Shown in pieces: positions 51,752 to 60,393 of a DNA stretch of 64,000 bases; position 1 is the first letter of the stretch; the number at the start of each line of letters is the position of its first letter. The notes under the pieces were generated by a model, which was not told where the DNA came from, searched no databases, and was given only the letters and a program-made list of their open reading frames with translations. The DNA is from an uncultured Caryophanales bacterium (GTDB lineage: Bacteria > Bacillota_I > Bacilli_A > RFN20 > CAG-826): contig CAMJWS010000002.1 of assembly GCA_946409515.1 (NCBI GenBank), positions 1 to 64,000 of the forward strand. The letters run 5' to 3'. The translations under genes and the position numbers were made by a program.

Positions 51752-52176
51752 TGGTTAAAAAGTATCTTTCTTTAGATTTAGGAACAAAAACACTAGGAGT
51801 GGCCTATAATGACGCTCTTGGTTTTGTGCATGGTTTAGAGACATTTCGCTTTGATAGAAATCAATATATCGTCGCCAGAAAACACGTCATTGAATTAACT
51901 GAAAAGATGATGATTAATGACATCGTGATTGGTATGCCTCTTCACTTATCTGGTGAACAAAGTGAAATGAGCCAAAACGTTTTACGTTTTATTGAAGATT
52001 TAAAGAAAGAAAAACCATCATTAAACATTGAAACAATGGATGAAAGATTATCAAGCGTGACGGCAAATAATTTCATCTCCGATAGGGGAATGAATCATCA
52101 ACAAAGAAAAGATAACGTTGATAAGATTGCCGCTTGTGTCATCCTCGATACATATTTAAGAATGAAGGGAAACTAA
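51751..52176 (+). CDS. ruvX: Holliday junction resolvase-like RuvX / YqgF
   Basis: 141 residues from GTG 51751. The RNase H-like fold begins LSLDLGTKTLGVAYND (catalytic Asp), followed by IVIGMPLHLSGEQSEMS, and MDERLSSVTAN plus DKIAACVILDTYL near the end. RuvX/YqgF is implicated in 16S rRNA 5' processing in E. coli and proposed as a resolvase; the family is essential in many bacteria. Followed after 2 nt by a DUF1292 gene, the standard firmicute arrangement. Confidence 0.92.
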   Translation: MVKKYLSLDLGTKTLGVAYNDALGFVHGLETFRFDRNQYIVARKHVIELTEKMMINDIVIGMPLHLSGEQSEMSQNVLRFIEDLKKEKPSLNIETMDERLSSVTANNFISDRGMNHQQRKDNVDKIAACVILDTYLRMKGN

Positions 52177-52178
52177 TT

Positions 52179-52460
52179 ATGGAAATCAAAAACGAAAAAC
52201 AAATGGTCGTTACCGATAACGAAGGTAAAGAACACTTAATGCAAATCCTTTTCACCTATGATAACGAAGAAAGAGGCACTTCTTATGTCTTCTTCTATGA
52301 TACCGAAGATAAAGATGAAGAAGTCGTCGTTATGAGATACCTTGAAAGTGGCGAATTAGAGCCAATTGAAGATGATGAAGAATACGACGAAGTAGAAGAA
52401 GTTTTCAATGCTTGGCAAGACGATCCAAAGATTCAAGAACTCAAGCAAGATAACAAATAA
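52179..52460 (+). CDS. yrzB: DUF1292 acidic protein (YrzB family)
   Basis: 93 residues from ATG 52179, just after the ruvX stop, with AAGGGA upstream. The core FTYDNEERGTSYVFFYDTEDKDEEVVVMRYLESGELEPIEDDEEYDEV is typical of DUF1292, a small very acidic protein encoded after ruvX in Firmicutes. Function unknown. The longer frame starting at 52134 overlaps ruvX and is not used. Confidence 0.88.
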   Translation: MEIKNEKQMVVTDNEGKEHLMQILFTYDNEERGTSYVFFYDTEDKDEEVVVMRYLESGELEPIEDDEEYDEVEEVFNAWQDDPKIQELKQDNK

Positions 52461-52469
52461 TATAAAATA

Positions 52470-52504
52470 TTGGTAATATTGATGCGATATTGATATAATA
52501 TCGC
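52470..52504 (+). promoter_or_regulatory. greA promoter with inverted repeat around the -10 box
   Basis: TTGGTA (52470-52475), 18-bp spacer, TATAAT (52494-52499). The -10 lies inside GCGATATT-GATAT-AATATCGC (52484-52504), a perfect inverted repeat with 8-bp arms. Confidence 0.5.
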
Positions 52505-52525
52505 TTGCAGAAATGAGGTAACTAT

Positions 52526-52999
52526 ATGGCAGACAAACAAAAACTTACCAAAGCTGGTTATAAAAAATTACAAGACGAATTAAAATATTTAGTCGACGTA
52601 GCACGTGAAGAAATCAAGGTTCAATTAGCTGAAGCTCGTGCTCAAGGTGACTTATCTGAAAACGCTGACTACGATGCCGCGAGAGCTAAACAAGCCGAAG
52701 TCGAAGGTCGTATTAAAGAAATCGAAAACATTATTGCGAACGCTGAAATCATCGAAGAAGGCAAAGCAAGTAATAAGAAAGTTGGTTTAGGTTCCACAGT
52801 CACAATTCGCTTCCTTGAAAACAACAAAGAAGTTTCATACATGATTGTTGGTACAGTTGAATCTGACCCAGTCAATGGCAAGATTTCTAACTCCTGCCCA
52901 TTAGGTGAGGCCTTAGTTGGTAAGACCGTTGGTGACATCATTGAAGTCAAGGCAATCAAGACTTATAAGGTCGAAATCTTAAAAATTGAAATAAAATAA
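52526..52999 (+). CDS. greA: Transcription elongation factor GreA
   Basis: 157 residues. N-terminal coiled coil with LTKAGYKKLQDELKYL and the DLSENADYDAARAKQ tip (acidic residues that reach the polymerase active site), then the FKBP-like C-terminal domain with VGLGSTVTI, SPLGEALVGK-type SCPLGEALVGKTVGD. It stimulates RNA cleavage in backtracked polymerase. TGAGGT lies upstream of the ATG. Confidence 0.96.
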   Translation: MADKQKLTKAGYKKLQDELKYLVDVAREEIKVQLAEARAQGDLSENADYDAARAKQAEVEGRIKEIENIIANAEIIEEGKASNKKVGLGSTVTIRFLENNKEVSYMIVGTVESDPVNGKISNSCPLGEALVGKTVGDIIEVKAIKTYKVEILKIEIK

Positions 53000-53020
53000 C
53001 AAAAATTTCGGACAAATTTG

Positions 53021-53058
53021 AAAAATCCTCCCTATTTAATCTATAGAGGAGGTTTTTT
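53021..53058 (+). terminator. greA terminator whose 3' arm is the comEA ribosome binding site
   Basis: CCTCC (53027-53031) pairs with GGAGG (53048-53052), extended by AAAA/TTTT past one mismatch, then TTTTTT. The GAGGAGG arm is also the only Shine-Dalgarno for comEA at 53061. In read-through RNA the hairpin would hide it. Confidence 0.65.
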
Positions 53059-53060
53059 AT

Positions 53061-53606
53061 ATGATGAAAGTACTCATAGGTGTTGTCATTGTTGCTTTTA
53101 TCGTGATTGTGGGTTTCTTGGTCATTGATCCAGACTTAAATCCCGTCAATCCTGGAAATAGCAACAACATCACCGAAGTCAGCACCCCACAAGGAAGTAA
53201 GTACACGATTGAAGGTGAAGTCTATAAGGCCGGAACTTACGTTCTAAGCGATGGAATTACCATGAATGACTTACTAGAAGCCGCGGGGGGAACAACCGCT
53301 AACGCAGACGATTTAGCCTATTTTACTAACGCCACATTAAAAGCGGGCACAACTTATTACATCGCTAGTAGGTTTGATGAAACAGATATTTGCTCAAAAA
53401 GTGAAATATCAAAAGTTAATATCAACCAAGATGATGCTCAAACTTTAATGTCTGTTAATGGCATTACTACATCGATTGCAAGTTCGATTGTTTCTTATCG
53501 TAGTGAAAACGGTACATTCAATACCTTAGAAGATTTGCTTAAGGTCTATGGTATTGGTAACGCCACCTATCACAAGATTCGTAATTACGTCATCTTACAT
53601 CAGTGA
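53061..53606 (+). CDS. comEA: Competence protein ComEA
   Basis: 181 residues. One N-terminal transmembrane helix (about 4-24), a short linker, an SLBB-like domain (about 45-105; YTIEGEVYKAGTYVLSDGITMNDLLEAAGG) and a C-terminal helix-hairpin-helix pair (about 120-181; VNINQDDAQTLMSVNGITTSIASSIVSYR). ComEA binds incoming double-stranded DNA at the cell surface during transformation. Ends with TGA, overlapping the comEC GTG by 4 bases. Confidence 0.93.
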   Translation: MMKVLIGVVIVAFIVIVGFLVIDPDLNPVNPGNSNNITEVSTPQGSKYTIEGEVYKAGTYVLSDGITMNDLLEAAGGTTANADDLAYFTNATLKAGTTYYIASRFDETDICSKSEISKVNINQDDAQTLMSVNGITTSIASSIVSYRSENGTFNTLEDLLKVYGIGNATYHKIRNYVILHQ

Positions 53607-55612
53607 TCATTTTCTTATTTTTCTTATCTTTTTATTTAGGAAATGTACTCACTTATTCGATTTTCCTATTTATAGGAATAGCATTAGTCTTTCTCTTCTT
53701 TGCTTATAAGCGCTTTAAGCGTCCAATGGCGTTATTATGCCTTGGAGGAATAGTTCTTGGATTAGGTTATTCATTCATAAAACCAACATATAGCAAGAAA
53801 TCTTATTCTGGAATTGTTTATACCGTTAAAGAGAATTATTTCCTTTTTAATAGTGGAGGAGAAAGACTTTATGTTTATTCTAAAGGTCACTCATATGATT
53901 TGGGTGACTATTTAACGATAAATGGTAAGAAAGAAGAACTAGACTTCACTGTTTTAGAATCAGGCTTTGATTTTAAAAATTATCTTAATAAGAAAGGCGT
54001 CTTTAGCTCGCTTACCGTTAAACACATTGAAGTCAAATGGCATAACTTTATTAGAATTAATGAATCTAGAAGTAAACCTTTAAGCCATTTTAATAAAGAA
54101 GAAAGAAGTATAGTGGGGGCAATCCTATTTTCTGATGGAGAAGAAAGTGCGACTAGTGAATCATTAACTAATTTACACTTAGCGAGATTCTTATCCGCGA
54201 GTGGCCTTTATATTAGTCTTTTTGCCTTAGGCCTTAACTATTTATTAAAACTATTTTTGAAGGATAAACACGCGGAGATAATAACTATCGCTCTTTTGAC
54301 TATCTATCTAGTTTTTACTATACCCAAATTCAGTGTTTTTAGAGTGGTCTTTCTTCTTTTATTAAAGTGGATTAATAAACATCCTTTGAAAAAGAGATTC
54401 ACTTATTTAGAAGTGGTGTCCTTTGGCGGTCTAGTATGCCTATTATTTGATCACTTTTTAGCTTTACAAGACAGCTTTATTTTAGGCTTTGCGATACCTA
54501 TTATTTCTTATCTAATTAGACATATTTACCCTAGCGAGAAAATTAAGTCATATTTATGGCGGTCTCTTACGATATATTTATTCTTTTTACCATTTGAAAT
54601 CATGTATTACCACAAAGTGGTAGTAATGTCATTCCCACTTCAGATCATAAGCACACCTTTATTCTTATTAATAGGAATTGTTTCATTGCTGTGTTTCTTT
54701 AGAATACCCATATACGCAGTGGATAAAGGACTCATCTTTTTACTGAATGGATATACAGGAATAATTAAGCCATTATCCTTCGGCTTATTAATGCCTGAAT
54801 TCAATATTGGTTTACTGATTGTATATTACGCCATCTACATCATCTATTTATACTATTTAACAATTGGATTTAGAACTATTCAAAGATGGCTATCAATCGG
54901 TATGGTGGCCTTAACAGCAATATGCGCTATACCGATAGAAAATAGGTTAACAAGCGAAGTAAGTTTTGTGAATGTTGGTCAAGGCGATTGCACCCTTATT
55001 AGGCATCATCAAAAAGTCATCCTTATTGATACAGGTGGTCTTACTTATAATGACATCGCTAATGGGACACTTATTCCTTATTTAAGAAAGAAAAGAATTT
55101 ATAAAATCGATGCCGTATTTATCACTCATTATGACTATGACCATTATGGAGCGTTAGAAAACTTACAAAAGGAATACAAAGTTCCTAATGTTTATGATTA
55201 TTATTCTAGTTTCCCAATCAGTGTGAACGGCCTAACTTTTAATAACTACAACATCTATGGAACAACTAGTAATGAAGAAAATGATCGCTCTTTAGTGTTA
55301 TCTTTTAATATCCTTAATAAGGATTTCCTTATTATGGGTGATGCTCCTAGCTGGATTGAAAATAAAATCATGGATGATTATGAGCATATTCCATGCGATA
55401 TCTTAAAACTTGGTCATCATGGTTCAGATACTTCTTCTTCTGATAGGTTTATTCAATACACAAGCCCTAAAATCGCCATCGTGTCATGTGGCAAAAACAA
55501 TAAATTTGGTCATCCTTCCAAAAGTGTTGTTGACACTTTGAATAAATATCACATTCCAATAAGAAGAACGGATTTAGAAGGAACAATCACTTACAAAGAA
55601 TTATCTTTCTAA
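53603..55612 (+). CDS. comEC: Competence DNA channel ComEC
   Basis: 669 residues from GTG 53603. N-terminal membrane and OB-like region (about 1-165), the competence transmembrane domain (about 170-455; HLARFLSASGLYISLFALGLNYL), and a C-terminal metallo-beta-lactamase domain (about 460-669) with VGQGDCTLIRHH, DTGG, THYDYDHYGAL and LGHHGSDTSSS. ComEC passes one DNA strand into the cytoplasm; the lactamase domain is proposed to degrade the other. Together with ComEA this argues for at least an ancestral capacity for DNA uptake. The late comG and comF genes are not in this window. Confidence 0.92.
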   Translation: MIIFLFFLSFYLGNVLTYSIFLFIGIALVFLFFAYKRFKRPMALLCLGGIVLGLGYSFIKPTYSKKSYSGIVYTVKENYFLFNSGGERLYVYSKGHSYDLGDYLTINGKKEELDFTVLESGFDFKNYLNKKGVFSSLTVKHIEVKWHNFIRINESRSKPLSHFNKEERSIVGAILFSDGEESATSESLTNLHLARFLSASGLYISLFALGLNYLLKLFLKDKHAEIITIALLTIYLVFTIPKFSVFRVVFLLLLKWINKHPLKKRFTYLEVVSFGGLVCLLFDHFLALQDSFILGFAIPIISYLIRHIYPSEKIKSYLWRSLTIYLFFLPFEIMYYHKVVVMSFPLQIISTPLFLLIGIVSLLCFFRIPIYAVDKGLIFLLNGYTGIIKPLSFGLLMPEFNIGLLIVYYAIYIIYLYYLTIGFRTIQRWLSIGMVALTAICAIPIENRLTSEVSFVNVGQGDCTLIRHHQKVILIDTGGLTYNDIANGTLIPYLRKKRIYKIDAVFITHYDYDHYGALENLQKEYKVPNVYDYYSSFPISVNGLTFNNYNIYGTTSNEENDRSLVLSFNILNKDFLIMGDAPSWIENKIMDDYEHIPCDILKLGHHGSDTSSSDRFIQYTSPKIAIVSCGKNNKFGHPSKSVVDTLNKYHIPIRRTDLEGTITYKELSF

Positions 55613-55641
55613 AATATATCGAAAGATAATCGGAAATATTT

Positions 55642-55653
55642 TATAATCTAGTT
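55642..55653 (+). promoter_or_regulatory. Leaderless-type promoter of holA
   Basis: TATAAT (55642-55647) then 6 nt to ATG 55654, with a weak TCGAAA 17 bp upstream of it. No Shine-Dalgarno. Confidence 0.6.
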
Positions 55654-56634
55654 ATGATTTATCTTATAAATGGCAAACAAAACATTCGTTTAAAAAGCCA
55701 GATGAAAAGCATCATCAAAGATTCCATTAAGGAAATCGATGCGATGAATTTCGTCAAATTTGATGCTTCTTTAACTCAAATTCAAGAGATTATGAGTGAA
55801 GCTAACTATATGCCTTTAGGCTATGACAAAAAGGTTGTGGTTATTGATTCACCATATTTCTTAATGAAAGAAAGAACTAAATCAAAGATTGAAAGTGAAC
55901 AAGACTATCAAACTTTATTAAATTATTTAAACCAACCAAACCCTGATGTTGATCTCATCTTTTTAGTGAATACCGCGGAAAAGGAAATCGATAAAAAGAA
56001 CGAATATTATCAGTTAATAGAAAAAAACGGCAAAGTCATTACCGTTGCCGAACCTAAACAAGAGCAGTGGAATGATGTTGTTAAACAATATTTTACCTCT
56101 AAATGGCCAGACACTGTCGTAGACAGTGACGCGGTCGTGGAACTAGGTAGAAGAACCGAAGGTGACTATGCTTCATTATTTAATAATGGTAGCAAGCTTG
56201 CCTTATATACTGATCATATTACTTTTAACGACGTCACAAAGATGGTCACTAGACCTCTTGAAGAAAACTCTTTCTTATTATTTAACTATCTCGTTGATGA
56301 AAAGAATATGGAAGCGGTTTCTTTATTTAGAGATTTAAAGACCAGTAATGTTGAACCAGTTACCTTAATCGGCATGGTCGCTAATCAGTTTAGATTATTA
56401 AATAGAGTCTCATATTTAGCCAGACACAACTATGCTCCAGATGATATTGCTAAAGAATTAAATATCAATCCAATTAGAGCAAAGATTTTAAGAAAGAATA
56501 GCTTTGTTGTTTCTGGTAAACGTGTTTTACAAACTTTAGAAGATTTATATCAATTAGATAAACAAATTAAAAGCGGTCTTGTGGACCGCTATTACAGCTT
56601 TGAGCTGTTCCTAATTAATTTCAAAAGAAAATAA
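55654..56634 (+). CDS. holA: DNA polymerase III delta subunit
   Basis: 326 residues. Clamp-loader delta pattern: IYLINGKQNIRLKSQM at the start, KVVVIDSPYFL, VDLIFLVN, and the C-terminal collar helices with LLFNYLVDEKNMEAVSLFRDL and LIGMVANQFRLLNRV. It opens the sliding clamp. Position after comEC and before rpsT matches B. subtilis yqeN. Its last codon abuts the stop of the convergent rpsT gene with no spacer. Confidence 0.92.
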   Translation: MIYLINGKQNIRLKSQMKSIIKDSIKEIDAMNFVKFDASLTQIQEIMSEANYMPLGYDKKVVVIDSPYFLMKERTKSKIESEQDYQTLLNYLNQPNPDVDLIFLVNTAEKEIDKKNEYYQLIEKNGKVITVAEPKQEQWNDVVKQYFTSKWPDTVVDSDAVVELGRRTEGDYASLFNNGSKLALYTDHITFNDVTKMVTRPLEENSFLLFNYLVDEKNMEAVSLFRDLKTSNVEPVTLIGMVANQFRLLNRVSYLARHNYAPDDIAKELNINPIRAKILRKNSFVVSGKRVLQTLEDLYQLDKQIKSGLVDRYYSFELFLINFKRK

Positions 56635-56898
56635 TTATCTAATGGAATTCACTAAACGTGAAAGTTCGCCTTTTTGTCTAGCAGCAGTGTTCTTGTGTTG
56701 AATACCATCGCTGACGGATTTATCGATTAAACGGAAAGCCGCATTCATTAATTCTTCGGCCTTAGCTAAATCTTTTGCTTCAACGGCTAATCTGACTTTT
56801 TTGATGGCAGTACGGATAGCGCTTTTTGCGGAAGCGTTTCTTTGACGAGCTTTTTCGTTAGTTTTGATACGTTTGATTTGTGATTTTATGTTAGCCAT
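56635..56898 (-). CDS. rpsT: 30S ribosomal protein S20
   Basis: 87 residues. ANIKSQIKRIKTNEKARQRNASAKSAIRTAIKKV and the C-terminal IDKSVSDGIQHKNTAARQKGELSRLV are diagnostic of S20. GAGGTAAC precedes the ATG. On the minus strand TTGCAT, 17-bp spacer and TAATAT lie about 40 nt upstream. Confidence 0.97.
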   Translation of the reverse strand: MANIKSQIKRIKTNEKARQRNASAKSAIRTAIKKVRLAVEAKDLAKAEELMNAAFRLIDKSVSDGIQHKNTAARQKGELSRLVNSIR

Positions 56899-56977
56899 AA
56901 AGTTACCTCTTTCTTAGTGCCGAGTGTTATATTACCAAAACTCGACAAATAATGCAATTATTTATTATACGCTTTTT

Positions 56978-58954
56978 TTATTTTTGTTTAAGTAAGCGTG
57001 CAATTTCTTCAACGAAGTCGTTGACGCAGGTGAGTTTGCCGTATTGTTCTTCAGGCACTTCAATGTCGAAGTAACGGTCAACTTCTTGCACTAATTCAAC
57101 GTAGTTCATGGAGTCGCCACCTAAGTCATTAATCCAGTGATCTTCATCATCGATTTTGAAGGTTGGTAAGACTAAGATCTTGGAGAAGAGTTCTCTCACT
57201 GGTGGGAGAATCTTTTTAATAGCTTCTTCGGATAATTTTCTTGTCTTAGAAGAAACTTTCTTCGAATTAATGAGAACATATTTGTTAGAACCGTTTTCGA
57301 TTTCTTTCTTGATTACGAAACGTTTAACTTTCATATTGTTCGCCATTGGTAAGCGATTCTTCGCTAAATAAATAGCGTCAATCTTTGTGTCGTGTGGAAG
57401 TTTGATGTCCTTAATGGTCTTTTCTAATTCCTTTAAGGCGTCTTCACTGGTCTTATCATCGAGTTCTAAGACTAAGACGATATCTTCTTGAAGTGCTTTC
57501 TCTTTATTAACAACACCTAAGACAGATAAATTTGTGACATTTGGTAAATCTTTGAAGTAGATTTCAAGCTCATCTGGGAAGATGTTTTCACCGTTTGCAT
57601 TGATGATGACGTCTTTCATTCTACCTTTCATGATATAACCAGTTTCAAACTTATTAACGATATCACCTGTATGGAAATAACCATTATCTAAAGTGGTTTC
57701 TTTTTCCACACCAGCGATGATTTCTCTAATGTGAATTGTAGGAGATTTAATTAATAGTTCATTATCGGCTTCATTGACTTTGTATTCAACACCGTTAAGA
57801 GGTCTACCAATATAACCATTTAATCTTTGTTTAACATCTGGTGAAAGTTCAACAGAAGTAACACCGACTTCAGTCATGCCGTACCCATTATATAAAGGAT
57901 AGCCTAAGCCATTGATTGCTCTTAATGTTTCATTAGAGAGATAGCCGCCACCAGAGATACAGTATTTAACATGTTTACCTAAGATCATGCCTTTAATCTT
58001 ATCGGCAACAATCTTCTTACTAGCAAAACCAGCTTCTTGAGCGCTCATTTCACCTAAGTTATAAGCCATCATCTTTTCTAAAAGCTTTTGCTTATCTTCA
58101 TTCTGCATAGCAAACTTACGTTTAATAGATAAGGCTAATGAATCCCAAAAGAGTGGGACACTATAGACGTGAGTAATACCAACTTTTTGACAAATTGATA
58201 ATAAATCGCTTGGGGTATTGCTCTTTGGGAAGACTAAGGTTGTGCCATAGAATGTATACCATAAGAAGACAGCAACGAAGCCAAAAATATGGTGGAATGG
58301 AATCATTGCTAAGATCTTAATTTGACCAAGTTTCTTTGGATACATAATGGTCAAACTTTCTTCAGTCATCTTTAATGAGCAGCAGATTTGATTAACAAAG
58401 TTTTCACCATTGAAAATCATGAGTTTAGCATCACCAGTTGTACCACTGGATGAGAAGATAACTTCATCCGCCCAAGATGGATTAGACATTTCTTCTTTAG
58501 CGTTTTGTAGGATATTGTCTAATCTAATTTTGTTAAGGGTGTATTCGTGGTTATCATCACTGATAATAGCAATGGCTTTAGCTTGGTTAGCTAAGTTAAT
58601 AACATTTTCTCTTGGTAACTTAGCGTCCACTAAGACTGGAACAAAGCCTGCCATTAATAAGGCCCAGAAAAGTTCACCCCAACTTGGACAGTTAGCGACT
58701 TTTAGAACGACACGATTTGTGCCTTCTTTTTTAATCTTATTAGATAGATATAAAGCGTACTTTTTGACGTTTTCATCCATCTTGGAGTATTTGTACTTTT
58801 TAATACGGTTGTTAACACCGGTAAATTCGGCATAGACATTCTTCTTATTTTGGTGCATTAATTGTTGGTAAATGTTCACAAAATGACGAGAAGTCTTAAG
58901 TAAATCTGCCGCACTCAAGACATATTGAGTGATCAATTGTTGTTTGTTTTTCAT
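56978..58954 (-). CDS. AMP-forming acyl ligase fused to a carrier protein
   Basis: 658 residues. An ANL-superfamily adenylation domain (about 25-540) with FSSSGTTGDAKLM (P-loop), PFHHIFGF, YNGYGMTEVG, YFHTGDI and GRMKDVIINANGENIFP. The C-terminal region (about 575-658) is a phosphopantetheine carrier domain with Ser615 in DLGGDSMNYVEL. This is an acyl-ACP synthetase with its own carrier, or a minimal NRPS-like loading unit. No condensation, ketosynthase, thioesterase or reductase domain is seen here or nearby. The catalytic Lys region near the end of the A domain reads RLPMANNMKVKR. AAAGGA precedes the ATG, 13 nt after the phosphodiesterase gene. Confidence 0.85.
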   Translation of the reverse strand: MKNKQQLITQYVLSAADLLKTSRHFVNIYQQLMHQNKKNVYAEFTGVNNRIKKYKYSKMDENVKKYALYLSNKIKKEGTNRVVLKVANCPSWGELFWALLMAGFVPVLVDAKLPRENVINLANQAKAIAIISDDNHEYTLNKIRLDNILQNAKEEMSNPSWADEVIFSSSGTTGDAKLMIFNGENFVNQICCSLKMTEESLTIMYPKKLGQIKILAMIPFHHIFGFVAVFLWYTFYGTTLVFPKSNTPSDLLSICQKVGITHVYSVPLFWDSLALSIKRKFAMQNEDKQKLLEKMMAYNLGEMSAQEAGFASKKIVADKIKGMILGKHVKYCISGGGYLSNETLRAINGLGYPLYNGYGMTEVGVTSVELSPDVKQRLNGYIGRPLNGVEYKVNEADNELLIKSPTIHIREIIAGVEKETTLDNGYFHTGDIVNKFETGYIMKGRMKDVIINANGENIFPDELEIYFKDLPNVTNLSVLGVVNKEKALQEDIVLVLELDDKTSEDALKELEKTIKDIKLPHDTKIDAIYLAKNRLPMANNMKVKRFVIKKEIENGSNKYVLINSKKVSSKTRKLSEEAIKKILPPVRELFSKILVLPTFKIDDEDHWINDLGGDSMNYVELVQEVDRYFDIEVPEEQYGKLTCVNDFVEEIARLLKQK

Positions 58955-58967
58955 ATGTTTTCCTTTT

Positions 58968-59405
58968 TTATATTAACGTGTAGAACTTAATGTCTACTGA
59001 TTTAGATTCGATATTGAGGATGGCGTAACTACCATCAAACTTATCCCGAGCATAACTTAAAGCGCCCGGATTTACATATAATATATCATGTTTCATTTCA
59101 TTTCTACGAATATGTGTATGCCCATGTATGACAATCTTTGCGTTGTGTTTATTCAATAACTCTTTACTAACATAGGGTGTATGTTGTACCAAAATATTCC
59201 CATAAGGGCTAGGAATAATCAAATATTCAGGGAAATCATAGTAACGATCACAGTTCCCTCTTACTGAAATAAATGGCTTAATTGACCATTCGTCTTGCTC
59301 ACTATCTCCTGCGTGAAGATATAAATCCATGTCAGGATAAAGCGCCGCTAAGCGGTCTAAAGAAGCGTAATCGCCATGGGAATCACTAACTAACAAAATT
59401 TTCAT
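58968..59405 (-). CDS. YfcE/MJ0936-type metallophosphoesterase
   Basis: 145 residues. Calcineurin-like motifs: LVSDSHGDY (Asp8, His10), LHAGDSEQD, VRGNCDRYY and VIHGHTHIRR. Small phosphodiesterases of this family hydrolyse phosphodiesters with Mn2+; the physiological substrate is unclear. First gene of a probable two-gene unit with the acyl ligase-carrier gene. Divergent from fmt; a -10-like sequence lies 4-7 nt before the ATG. Confidence 0.88.
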   Translation of the reverse strand: MKILLVSDSHGDYASLDRLAALYPDMDLYLHAGDSEQDEWSIKPFISVRGNCDRYYDFPEYLIIPSPYGNILVQHTPYVSKELLNKHNAKIVIHGHTHIRRNEMKHDILYVNPGALSYARDKFDGSYAILNIESKSVDIKFYTLI

Positions 59406-59439
59406 CTTTCATATAGTAGCAAAAAACCATCCATTTTTG

Positions 59440-59453
59440 TATAATATTTCCAT
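59440..59453 (+). promoter_or_regulatory. Short-leader promoter of fmt
   Basis: TATAAT (59440-59445), 8 nt to ATG 59454, no Shine-Dalgarno. Confidence 0.55.
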
Positions 59454-60392
59454 ATGGAAAAGAAAGATTTGAATCTCTTATTTATGGGCACTCCTGAAAT
59501 CAGTGCTTACGTCTTTGAACAGATGATTCTTGATGGCTACCACTTCGTGGGTCTAGTCGCACAACCTGATCATCCTGTGGGAAGAAAAGGCATTATCGAA
59601 AAAGTCCCAACCAAAGTTATTGCTGAGAAATACAATATCCCAGTCTTTCAACCAATCAAGATTCGTAAAGATTTTTCCTTTATGGACAATCTTAAAGTTG
59701 ATTTAGTTATTACTCTTGCCTATGGGCAAATCGTCCCACAAGGCTTTTTAGATATTCCACGTTTTGGCTGTTTAAACCTTCATGGCTCATTACTTCCAAA
59801 ACTTCGTGGTGCTTCTCCAGTTCAAACCGCTTTAATCAATAATGAAAAAGTCACTGGCGTGACTCTTATGGAAATGGTTGCGGCGATGGACGCTGGAAGA
59901 ATGTATGGAAAGAAAGAAGTTGTTATAGAAGAAGATGATAACGCTACTTCTTTATTTAAGAAGATAAGTGAAGCCGCTAAAGATTTAGTACTCGATTTAT
60001 TACCTAAATACGTTGATGGTGAATTAGAAGGTATTCCACAAAATGAAGAAGAAGTTACTTTCTGTTCACTAATTAAACCAGAACAAGAAAAATTAGATTT
60101 ATCTAAAGATATATTAGAAGTTTATGGCTATATTAGAGGTTTAAGCGATGAACCAGGTGCTTATCTCTATTTAGATAACCAAAAACTTAAAATCTTTAAA
60201 GCCAAGATTGCTAATGATTTAGTGACTGCAGAAGTGGGCACAATTGTTCAAGCGGACAAGCGTGGCTTATTGCTTCAATGTCAAAACGGTCAATTAGCCA
60301 TCCTAGAGCTCCAAAAAGAAGGCAAAAAGAGAATGGACTATAAAGCCTTTATTAATGGCAACCAGAATCTTTTAGGCACTAAATTAAACTAA
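59454..60392 (+). CDS. fmt: Methionyl-tRNA formyltransferase
   Basis: 312 residues. LLFMGTPEISAYVF at the start; the formyltransferase active site has Asn108 and His110 in CLNLHGSLLPKLRGASPVQ and Asp146 in MDAGRMY. A C-terminal OB-like tRNA-binding domain follows (about 210-312). It formylates initiator Met-tRNA with 10-formyl-THF. It starts a unit with the helicase gene, 1 nt downstream. Confidence 0.94.
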   Translation: MEKKDLNLLFMGTPEISAYVFEQMILDGYHFVGLVAQPDHPVGRKGIIEKVPTKVIAEKYNIPVFQPIKIRKDFSFMDNLKVDLVITLAYGQIVPQGFLDIPRFGCLNLHGSLLPKLRGASPVQTALINNEKVTGVTLMEMVAAMDAGRMYGKKEVVIEEDDNATSLFKKISEAAKDLVLDLLPKYVDGELEGIPQNEEEVTFCSLIKPEQEKLDLSKDILEVYGYIRGLSDEPGAYLYLDNQKLKIFKAKIANDLVTAEVGTIVQADKRGLLLQCQNGQLAILELQKEGKKRMDYKAFINGNQNLLGTKLN

Positions 60393-60393
60393 A

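Noticed and set aside
52134-52178. Longer start for the DUF1292 protein inside ruvX
   Set aside because: Family members begin near ATG 52179, which has an upstream AAGGGA; the extension only translates the ruvX end in another frame.
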